Positions 1-6,084 of a DNA stretch of 7,543 nt are shown piece by piece. The notes under the pieces were generated by a model that searched no databases, was not told the origin of the DNA, and saw only the letters and a list, made by a program, of their open reading frames with translations. A program made the position numbers and the translations under genes. Position 1 is the first letter of the stretch; every line of letters begins with the position of its first letter. Source of the DNA: JABCPE02 sp963506915 (GTDB taxonomy: Bacteria; Bacteroidota; Bacteroidia; Flavobacteriales; Weeksellaceae); contig CAUORE010000049.1 of NCBI GenBank assembly GCA_963506915.1, forward strand, positions 1-7,543, given 5' to 3'.

Positions 1-1205
1 ACAGCCATAATAGCCAAACTGATGTAGAGATAATTTTGGATTCTCCTATTTTTTTCTCTCTCTTTTACTACTTCTATTTCGGATTTTATACGCTTGTTTT
101 CGTATTGAGCTTCCAGCTTGTGAGTTTGTTCCTGCTGGTTTTGGTCGTATATTTTATCGTTGTATTGTTCTTTTTGTTTTTTGAAAAATAGTGCTTTTTC
201 AAAGTTATTATTATTTTGATAAAACTGAGAAAGAGCCTCCGAAATAGAAGCCAAAGTATGATAATCTGGTGAGGACTGCTTCTCCATATCAGAATAGGCA
301 TCCACCAGTAGTTTTTCAGCCTTGTTAAAATCCCCTTGACGAATGGCTAGCTGCGCCAAAAGTCCATCTGCATTGGCTTTCACTGATGAACTTGCATCTC
401 GGTTCAGGGAAGTCTGCTTGGCAATTTCTGTGTATTTTCTTATGCTGTCCGCGCTTCCTTTGGTCTGATAGTAGTAGTCTGCAATGTTGATATTGGTAAT
501 GGCATAAGTCTCTGGACTCACAAAATTAGGGTGTTTATGATAAACTTCCGCTGATTTTTTGAGATAAATCAGTATACTATCCATATACTCAGGCTTCGGA
601 TTTTCTTTATACAGAAGTCCCATAGATGTAGACATAGCCGAATAGGCATTGGACAACAAGTTGTAGTTTTTAGCTTTTTTAGCCGATTTTACAGCATCTA
701 TGGCGTATTTATAAGCCTGAGCCGTGTGGTCAAGACTCGCGTGAGCCCCATAAAGAATGTAGTATATACGAGGTTTTAGCAGGTCTAAATTATGTTTCTG
801 CGCCAAATCCAATGATTTCTGAGAAAACTCTACTGCCAAATCCCTTACTTCCAGATAGTTATAATAATACGCTTTGGTGTAATATCCATAGGCAAGGGCT
901 TCAGGGTGGTTGATGCTCTGCGCCTCTGCCATGGCTTTTTCTGTATAAATCTTCGCTGAATCCGAATTAGAAACCGAAAACTGATACTTCACCATTTCCG
1001 AATAGACTTTGGGAAGTTCCTTTGCAGATTTTTGCCGAGCCAGTTTTTCAGCTGTTTTTATGGATTGGTATGCTTTATCAAACTGATGCCTTCCCCGCTG
1101 CATTTCGGCATTGGTAATAATCTGGTCTATTTTTGAACCTTGACCAAACACTAAAACCGAAAAAACACTAAAAATAAATGTGATTTTTTTAACTATAAAT
1201 TTCAT
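1..1205 (-). CDS. TPR-repeat signalling/regulatory protein, 3' end outside window (partial)
   Basis: The frame is open for 401 codons from the ATG at 1205 to the left edge, so the C-terminus is missing. The first residues (MKFIVKKITFIFSVFSVLVFGQ split by a basic n-region and hydrophobic core) form a signal peptide likely cut after FGQ or FG. The rest, to about residue 345, is helical and TPR-like, with units such as the one around AEKLARQK, DLAVEFSQKSLDLAQKH, AYKYAIDAVKSAKKAKN and GDFNKAEKLLVDAYSDME. A charged probable coiled coil follows (about 350-390), then the start of a transmembrane segment (NYLYISLAIMA, 391-401) at the edge. Signal peptide, periplasmic TPRs, coiled coil and one membrane helix are typical of Bacteroidota sensors that end in a cytoplasmic LuxR- or AraC-type HTH, or a histidine kinase. 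That output domain is not visible here. The gene follows the SpmAB-like gene by 22 bp and is probably co-transcribed with it. An alternative in-frame ATG lies at 1217. I prefer 1205 because it gives a cleaner signal peptide without two glutamates in the n-region. Confidence 0.85.
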   Translation of the reverse strand, partial: MKFIVKKITFIFSVFSVLVFGQGSKIDQIITNAEMQRGRHQFDKAYQSIKTAEKLARQKSAKELPKVYSEMVKYQFSVSNSDSAKIYTEKAMAEAQSINHPEALAYGYYTKAYYYNYLEVRDLAVEFSQKSLDLAQKHNLDLLKPRIYYILYGAHASLDHTAQAYKYAIDAVKSAKKAKNYNLLSNAYSAMSTSMGLLYKENPKPEYMDSILIYLKKSAEVYHKHPNFVSPETYAITNINIADYYYQTKGSADSIRKYTEIAKQTSLNRDASSSVKANADGLLAQLAIRQGDFNKAEKLLVDAYSDMEKQSSPDYHTLASISEALSQFYQNNNNFEKALFFKKQKEQYNDKIYDQNQQEQTHKLEAQYENKRIKSEIEVVKEREKNRRIQNYLYISLAIMA

Positions 1206-1214
1206 CTCCTCCTT
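1206..1214 (-). promoter_or_regulatory. Strong Shine-Dalgarno-like run that makes the TPR start ambiguous
   Basis: On the minus strand AAGGAGGAG directly abuts the ATG at 1205. AGGAG with a 3-nt spacer is close for a ribosome site but usable. The same bases encode Lys-Glu-Glu if translation starts at the ATG at 1217, which has the A-rich leader usual in Bacteroidota. Sequence alone does not settle which start is used. Either way the signal peptide is kept. Confidence 0.4.
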
Positions 1215-1227
1215 CATTGTTTTTATT

Positions 1228-2628
1228 TTATCCAAAGAACCAATACGCCATGATGGTAGATGTCGTAATCCCCACTAAATCAGATAATAACATAGAAGAA
1301 ATCGTATATCGTGTGTTTTTCACACCCACAGCCCCGAAATAAACTGCGATGACATAGAATGTAGTATCCGAACTCCCCTGCAAAATCGCTGACAACCGAG
1401 CTGGGAAACTATCCACCCCGAAAGTAGTCATCGTGTCTATCATCATTCCCCTTGCTCCTGAACCGCTTAGAGGTTTTATTAGTGCCGTAGGAAGCCCATC
1501 TACAAAACGAGTGTCCATACTTAGGCTTTCTACTATCCATTTCATTCCATTGATAATCAAATCAAAAACTCCACTCGTCCTTAAAAGAGAAATAGCCACA
1601 AGCATTCCCACCAAATAAGGGATAATTTTCACGCAGGTATTAAAACCTTCCTTTGCTCCATCAATAAAAGCATCGAAAATATTAATCTTTTTATAAACTC
1701 CTCCCAATACGATGAGCAGGAAAATCAACAAAATCAGTCCATTAGAAATCAGCTTACTCACGCCATCCAGCTCTTCTTTATTAAGTTTTACCAAGAAGAA
1801 AACCATCGCTCCTACAATGGCAGAAATCCCACCAATATACGCCAATAACACGGGCTGGAACAGATTGATTTTCTGCCTAATAGATACTATGATCATCGCT
1901 GCCATCGTTGCACAAAAAGTAGCAATCATCGTAGGCAAAAAGATATCGGTAGGCGTGGCAGAATTGAGAGAAGACCTCGTCGCTATGATACTTACAGGAA
2001 TCAGCGTAAGTCCGCTGGCATGAAGACAAAGGAACATAATCTGGGCATTGGTCGCCTTTTCTTTATCTGGATTTAGGCTTTGCAGGCTGTCCATAGCTTT
2101 TAGTCCAAATGGCGTGGCTGCATTATCCAATCCCAAGAGATTAGCGCTGAAATTCAGCATCATCAACCCAAAAGAAGGATGCCCCTTGGGAACTTCTGGA
2201 AAAAGTTTAGAGAAAAACGGCTGGATTATTCGGCTCAAAAGATTGATTCCACCTGCCCTCTCGGCAATGTTCATAAAGCCCATAAACAAAGTCATAATCC
2301 CTATAAGCCCCAAACTAATCTCCACCGCTGTCTGCGCCGTGCCTATCACCCCGCTCGCCTCCTGAACTCTGTATATTCTTACTTTGCCAGTATCTTGATT
2401 TTGATAATGGATTTTATCTTTTATTACTAATTTTTCTTGTTTTAGTTTTTCGGAAATTTCAAGCGGAACATCGGCCAATGGTTTGGTTGCAATAGCCACT
2501 GTATCACCTCCTTTGCCCACTACCATATCATTATAAATAGCTTTATAATTGTCCGAAAAAAGATATTTGAAACTTGCCACCGCAATAGCGATGATGATAA
2601 ACATACTCCAGATTCTACTCAATACCAT
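1228..2628 (-). CDS. Fused SpmA-SpmB type nucleoside-recognition (Gate) domain membrane protein
   Basis: This 466-residue polytopic membrane protein resembles SpmA followed by SpmB of endospore formers, joined in one chain. The SpmA half (to about 255) has a first membrane helix (6-20), SLGLIGIMTLFMGFMNIAE (105-123), LFPEVPKGHPSFG (142-154) and the hallmark stretch NLLGLDNAATPFGLKAM (163-179). The SpmB half (about 295-466) has FIDGAKEGFN (321-330), the helix IIPYLVGMLVAISLLR (335-350), KPLSGSGARG (385-394) and QGSSDTTFYVIAVYFG (417-432). Both halves carry the Pfam Gate/nucleoside-recognition fold. The name is historical: the transported or bound ligand is not established, and flavobacteria do not sporulate, so spore maturation cannot be the role. 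Residues about 22-90 form a polar stretch between the first helix and the conserved core that I do not expect in short SpmA proteins. It is probably the first gene of an operon with the TPR gene downstream. Confidence 0.88.
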   Translation of the reverse strand: MVLSRIWSMFIIIAIAVASFKYLFSDNYKAIYNDMVVGKGGDTVAIATKPLADVPLEISEKLKQEKLVIKDKIHYQNQDTGKVRIYRVQEASGVIGTAQTAVEISLGLIGIMTLFMGFMNIAERAGGINLLSRIIQPFFSKLFPEVPKGHPSFGLMMLNFSANLLGLDNAATPFGLKAMDSLQSLNPDKEKATNAQIMFLCLHASGLTLIPVSIIATRSSLNSATPTDIFLPTMIATFCATMAAMIIVSIRQKINLFQPVLLAYIGGISAIVGAMVFFLVKLNKEELDGVSKLISNGLILLIFLLIVLGGVYKKINIFDAFIDGAKEGFNTCVKIIPYLVGMLVAISLLRTSGVFDLIINGMKWIVESLSMDTRFVDGLPTALIKPLSGSGARGMMIDTMTTFGVDSFPARLSAILQGSSDTTFYVIAVYFGAVGVKNTRYTISSMLLSDLVGITTSTIMAYWFFG

Positions 2629-2647
2629 ATTCTTGATTTTGTGGCTG

Positions 2648-2655
2648 TAAATATA
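2648..2655 (-). promoter_or_regulatory. Candidate -7 box for the SpmAB-like/TPR operon
   Basis: Read on the minus strand this is TATATTTA, seven of eight positions of the Bacteroidota -7 consensus TAnnTTTG, ending 19 nt before the ATG at 2628. There is no TTG at the expected -33 distance, only an A/T tract, so this is a weak call from position and partial match. Confidence 0.35.
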
Positions 2656-2671
2656 GAGATTTTAAAAAAAA

Positions 2672-2701
2672 TTTGTTTTTATTTTTAACCTTTTATGATT
2701 T
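2672..2701 (+). promoter_or_regulatory. Weak candidate promoter for the outer-membrane receptor gene
   Basis: TTTG at 2672-2675 is followed, after 18 bp, by TATGATTT at 2694-2701, which loosely resembles a -33/-7 pair of the Bacteroidota sigma factor. The -7 part is a poor match (TA then GATTT rather than TAnnTTTG). An alternative -7-like box, TATTTTTA, lies at 2680-2687 but lacks a spaced TTG. The whole region is very AT-rich, so chance matches are likely. Confidence 0.2.
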
Positions 2702-2708
2702 TTATCAT
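2695..2708. repeat. Short inverted repeat in the divergent promoter region
   Basis: ATGAT (2695-2699) and ATCAT (2704-2708) are exact inverted copies separated by TTTT. The repeat overlaps the candidate -7 region of the plus-strand receptor gene and lies about 32 bp before its ATG, where an operator could sit. The arms are only 5 bp in AT-rich DNA, so coincidence is quite possible. Confidence 0.3.
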
Positions 2709-2739
2709 CTAAAAGAATATTAACACTAAAAAGTTTTTT

Positions 2740-5247
2740 ATGTCACATATTGAAATAACAAGGATTTTTGGGAAGAAAACCATCGGTTTGACCTTCTTTT
2801 TGGGAGCGGCAGTAATGATGAACGCTCAAGAAAAACAAAGCATTAAAGGAAAAATCACTGACCAAAATGGTGCTATCGTGCCTTATGCTTCCATAGAATT
2901 TAATAATAAAACTAATGCTGCGCTGAGTGATGCCTCAATGACAGATGACAGTGGTAGTTTTGCTTTAAATTTGGCGAATGGGACTTATCAAGTGGTAATC
3001 GATGCAGTTAATTTCAAAAGAAAAACCTACGAAATAGAAATCCAAGGCGCTACTAATATTGGGAACATTATCCTAGAACCAGAAACTAGTAAAACTGCAA
3101 ATAACTCAAAATCAAGTAATAGCGAAAAACAAATCGCCGAAGTAGTCATCACAGCGAAAAGTTCTGCGCCTTATAAAGTGGAACTTGACAAAAAAACCTA
3201 CAATGTAGGGCAGGATATCTCCTCAAAAGGAGGAACTCTGCATGATGTACTGAACAATGTCCCTTCGGTGAGTGTGGAGACTGACGGCTCTGTGTCTATG
3301 AGAGGAAATTCTAATGTGAAATTCCTTATCAATGGGAAGCCTTCTTCCGTGCTGGGAATTACTGATGATATCAGCGCTGCGCTGAAAAGTATCCCTGCCG
3401 ACCAGATTGACAGGATAGAAATCATTTCTAACCCTTCTTCAAAATTCGAAGCTGAGGGAACAGCTGGTATTCTCAATATCATTCTGAAAAAAACTTCTTC
3501 GCTGGGCTTTAATGGCTCTGTGAACGGAAGCCTTGGCTACAATCCTGCTACAAGACTAAATACCAATCTTTCTTGGAACTACGGAAAATGGACTTGGTTC
3601 GTGAATGGCGGCGGCGGATACATGAAAAATAAATCCGAAAGCTACTCAGATATTTTGTATAAAAATACAGGAGAAAGCCTCACTACCAGCAGCGAAAATA
3701 AACCTGAAATGAAAAACTACAATTTCAATACAGGTTTCACTTACAGCATCTCAGATAAAACTTCGGTAAATGCTTCATTCTCTGCTAATAGAATGCTGAT
3801 GGATGGTTTCAACCTTCAGCAGAATACCTCATCTCTCACAGGAATCACATACAGAAAAAATGATGGACTGGATGAAAATAAGAGCATACAGGTAGATGCA
3901 GGACTAGAGCATAAATTCAATAACAAAGGGCATATGCTGGAGCTGAGCGGTAGCTTCCAAAATACAAGCAACAACTCGGAAGGCAATATCTTTGACAATA
4001 GAAACACCTCTCATACCCTTTATCAATACCTAAATGTGGCTGATTTTTCTAGAAAAACTTGGATAGGAAAATTAGACTACGAACTCCCTATTGGCGAAAA
4101 CTCTAAAATAGAGGCTGGAGCAAGATATGACTATAATAATAATGATATCAATAACTCTTACCAAGGGCTTTCAGGAGGAAGTTTCATCACATTTGATGAT
4201 GTTACAGGGAAGAATAACTACACAGAACAGCTTTTGGCGTTCTATGCTCAGTTCAATAGTAAAATCGGAAAATTTGGGTATCAGCTTGGTGTAAGAAATG
4301 AAAATATCAATATTGATATTGAAGCGAATAACAACCTTACTGGACTTTCTACAAAAAGCAAAAAATACAACGAGTTTTTCCCTTCTGTATTCTTAAGCTA
4401 TGATATCACGGAAAAGAGCCAGTTCTCACTAAATTATTCGAGAAGAATCAAAAGACCTAAGTCTTGGGAAATCATTCCTGTGATGAGAATCAGTGGCGAC
4501 CCAAATAGATTTATGGGAAATTCTGACCTCAATCCATCTTTTGTTAATTCATTTGAGTTCAGTTACAATTATTCCAGAGCAAAATGGAATATCAACCCTA
4601 CACTCTATTACCAAAGAACCACTGATGAAATCAGTTCCATCACGGAGGAGCAGACCTATATCCATCCTATCACAGGACAGCCGACAGAGTACATCCTTTC
4701 CAGACCTTTCAATTTAGGAACAGAGGATAAATACGGGCTAGACCTTAGCTACAGCGTAAGTCCTACAAGCTGGTTTAGAGTGTATGGTAATATCAATCTT
4801 TACCGATACAAGAGTGAGTTGACTTATAACAACTCTACAATTGTAAACGAAGGAAACAACCTAAAAGCTAAACTTACCTCAGCTTTTAAAATCAATAGAA
4901 CCACGAATTTACAGCTTCAGGGAGATTTCCGCGGCGGACATAGAGATTATAATACAGAGAAAAAGAATACCTATGCTCTAAACATCGGTATCAGCAAGAA
5001 TATCTGGAGTAATACAGGAACTATCAGTTTCAGCGTTCAAGATGTTTTCAACTCTAGAAAAATGAGAACTTACACAGACTCAGATACTTTCACGAGATAT
5101 AATGAAATGCAGATGATGCCGAGACAGTTCTTGCTTTCGTTCTCTTACAGATTCAAAAGTGGAAATGTAACGGAAAGCAAAACAAAAATAAAACCAGAGA
5201 TGCAAGATCAAAACAATGATGACCTAAGCAGCGCTGGGTACAACTAG
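2740..5247 (+). CDS. TonB-dependent-receptor-like outer-membrane beta-barrel protein (OMP_b-brl_3 family)
   Basis: This 835-residue outer-membrane protein begins with a signal peptide (1-30) having a basic patch GKK at 11-13, a hydrophobic core and a likely cut in NAQ. Residues about 33-113 form a carboxypeptidase-regulatory-like Ig domain (SIKGKITDQNGAIVPYASI, 34-52). A Ser/Asn/Lys-rich linker (about 116-130) and a TonB-box-like stretch AEVVITAK (133-140) follow. The plug (about 145-250) includes VPSVSVETDGSVSMRG (174-189), FLINGKP (195-201) and the family signature NPSSKFEAEGTAGILNIILK (231-250). The rest is a barrel with alternating aromatic/polar strands and many Asn/Tyr turns. Its last strand appears to be RQFLLSFSYRF (795-805), after which a 30-residue hydrophilic tail remains. 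The family probably imports ligands through the outer membrane using TonB-ExbBD energy, but the substrate is unknown. There is no SusD-like partner nearby, so glycan uptake is not indicated. It stands alone on the plus strand, followed by its own terminator. The start at 2740 is chosen because it gives a complete signal peptide; no Shine-Dalgarno is visible. Confidence 0.92.
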   Translation: MSHIEITRIFGKKTIGLTFFLGAAVMMNAQEKQSIKGKITDQNGAIVPYASIEFNNKTNAALSDASMTDDSGSFALNLANGTYQVVIDAVNFKRKTYEIEIQGATNIGNIILEPETSKTANNSKSSNSEKQIAEVVITAKSSAPYKVELDKKTYNVGQDISSKGGTLHDVLNNVPSVSVETDGSVSMRGNSNVKFLINGKPSSVLGITDDISAALKSIPADQIDRIEIISNPSSKFEAEGTAGILNIILKKTSSLGFNGSVNGSLGYNPATRLNTNLSWNYGKWTWFVNGGGGYMKNKSESYSDILYKNTGESLTTSSENKPEMKNYNFNTGFTYSISDKTSVNASFSANRMLMDGFNLQQNTSSLTGITYRKNDGLDENKSIQVDAGLEHKFNNKGHMLELSGSFQNTSNNSEGNIFDNRNTSHTLYQYLNVADFSRKTWIGKLDYELPIGENSKIEAGARYDYNNNDINNSYQGLSGGSFITFDDVTGKNNYTEQLLAFYAQFNSKIGKFGYQLGVRNENINIDIEANNNLTGLSTKSKKYNEFFPSVFLSYDITEKSQFSLNYSRRIKRPKSWEIIPVMRISGDPNRFMGNSDLNPSFVNSFEFSYNYSRAKWNINPTLYYQRTTDEISSITEEQTYIHPITGQPTEYILSRPFNLGTEDKYGLDLSYSVSPTSWFRVYGNINLYRYKSELTYNNSTIVNEGNNLKAKLTSAFKINRTTNLQLQGDFRGGHRDYNTEKKNTYALNIGISKNIWSNTGTISFSVQDVFNSRKMRTYTDSDTFTRYNEMQMMPRQFLLSFSYRFKSGNVTESKTKIKPEMQDQNNDDLSSAGYN

Positions 5248-5273
5248 ACATCTTTTTATCAATTATAGTTTTT

Positions 5274-5317
5274 ACCACATCGGTACTTCGGTACTGGTGT
5301 GGTTTTTATTTATATTT
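5274..5317 (+). terminator. Intrinsic terminator of the outer-membrane receptor gene
   Basis: A 13-bp stem pairs 5274-5286 (ACCACATCGGTAC) with 5291-5303 (GTACTGGTGTGGT), with two G-U pairs and no mismatch. The loop is UUCG closed by C-G, the extra-stable tetraloop. A run TTTTT then TATTTATATTT follows on the plus strand. It starts 26 bp after the stop codon. The other side of the stem is not T-rich in the minus direction, so it should act mainly on plus-strand transcripts. Confidence 0.9.
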
Positions 5318-5330
5318 AAATTTTAAAAAC

Positions 5331-5359
5331 AAAAAAAAAGAGACTGATAAACAGCCTCT
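5331..5359 (-). terminator. Intrinsic terminator of upp (and any der-upp transcript)
   Basis: On the minus strand AGAGGCTG (5359-5352), loop TTTAT and CAGTCTCT (5346-5339) form an 8-bp stem with one G-U pair. A run of T starting in the stem's last base follows at once (5338-5331). It begins 8 bp past the upp stop codon. This is a textbook rho-independent terminator facing the opposite way from the one at 5274-5317. Confidence 0.88.
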
Positions 5360-5366
5360 CTCATTT

Positions 5367-6017
5367 CTAATTCTGTAATTTCTCCCCAAAACTAAGGTCT
5401 CCTGCATCGCCCAGCCCTGGCGTAATGTAGCCCTTGGAAGTCAGCTCCTCATCTATCGCCCCTATCCAAATATGCGCTTCTGGATAAGCCGTTCTGATGG
5501 CTTCTGCTCCTTGTCTGCTGGCAATAGCCGCCACAATGTGTATCTGCGAAGGCTTTCCGTGGGTAAGCAAGTCTTTCAGGGCTTCTATCAGACTGGCACC
5601 TGTAGCCAGCATAGGATCTGCCACGATGAGCGGTCTTCCCTCTATATTAGGGCAAGTAAGGTAATCTTGTTTGATGGAAAAATAGTCATTCATATCATGT
5701 TTTCTATACGCTGCCACAAAACCGCAGTCTGCCTTATCAAAATAGTTCAAAACTCCTTGAAACAGCGGAACTCCAGCTCTCAAAATCGTAGTAATCACAG
5801 GCTGAACAGCGATTTCTTTCACTTTGATTTTATCCAAAGGTGTGGTGATTTCCACCTCTTTGTAATTCAATTTTTTACTAATTTCAAAGGCTGCTATTTC
5901 GCCTATTCTTTCCATATTTCTACGGAATTTCATTCTATCGGTCTGAACTTCTACATTTCTCAGTTCATTTATCCAAGAATTAACCAGCGAAACCTCGTTA
6001 GAAAGTATATACATCAT
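5367..6017 (-). CDS. upp: Uracil phosphoribosyltransferase
   Basis: This 216-residue cytoplasmic enzyme converts uracil and PRPP to UMP and pyrophosphate in pyrimidine salvage. The type I phosphoribosyltransferase PRPP loop is LIVADPMLATGASLIEAL (130-147), matching the family's DPMLATG core. ILRAGVPL (78-85) matches the conserved ILRAG segment. GYITPGLGDAGDLSFG (196-211) is the C-terminal uracil-binding region. Length is close to the roughly 208 residues of E. coli Upp, the extra residues being mainly at the N-terminus, so the gene looks intact. The start is one of two adjacent ATG codons (6017 or 6014); there is no Shine-Dalgarno and the leader is A/T-rich. It lies 67 bp downstream of der on the same strand, with a hairpin in the gap, so it may be read through from der or have its own weak promoter. 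It ends at its own terminator, facing the receptor gene. Confidence 0.96.
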   Translation of the reverse strand: MMYILSNEVSLVNSWINELRNVEVQTDRMKFRRNMERIGEIAAFEISKKLNYKEVEITTPLDKIKVKEIAVQPVITTILRAGVPLFQGVLNYFDKADCGFVAAYRKHDMNDYFSIKQDYLTCPNIEGRPLIVADPMLATGASLIEALKDLLTHGKPSQIHIVAAIASRQGAEAIRTAYPEAHIWIGAIDEELTSKGYITPGLGDAGDLSFGEKLQN

Positions 6018-6042
6018 AATTGTTTAATTTTTTCTATGTTAT

Positions 6043-6077
6043 TAAAAATATCCCCCTCCTTATACAAAAGGAAGAGG
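6043..6077 (-). terminator. Hairpin between der and upp, probable terminator or attenuator
   Basis: On the minus strand CCTCTTCCTT (6077-6068), loop TTGTAT, and AAGGAGGGGG (6061-6052) can form a 10-bp stem with two G-U pairs and no mismatch. After two to three intervening bases a TTTTT run (6048-6044) follows. It begins 7 nt after the der stop codon. On the plus strand the same bases would give two A-C mismatches, so the structure is specific to the der transcript. It could end most der transcripts, leaving partial read-through into upp, or simply protect an mRNA end. The short, offset T-run makes efficiency uncertain. Confidence 0.65.
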
Positions 6078-6084
6078 ACGAAAA

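Noticed and set aside
86..301. 71-codon minus-strand open frame
   Set aside because: It is out of frame within the TPR gene, which is open through this whole stretch with good TPR content.
1712..2430. Several plus-strand open frames of about 80-105 codons
   Set aside because: All lie inside and opposite the SpmAB-like gene, overlap each other in different frames and lack start context.
1228..2628. Sporulation function suggested by SpmA/SpmB names
   Set aside because: Every other feature points to a non-sporulating flavobacterium and no other sporulation gene is present; only the protein family is claimed.
2740..5247. SusC/SusD polysaccharide-utilisation locus
   Set aside because: No SusD-like lipoprotein, glycoside hydrolase or sulfatase is adjacent, and the plug signature fits the OMP_b-brl_3 group rather than classic SusC.
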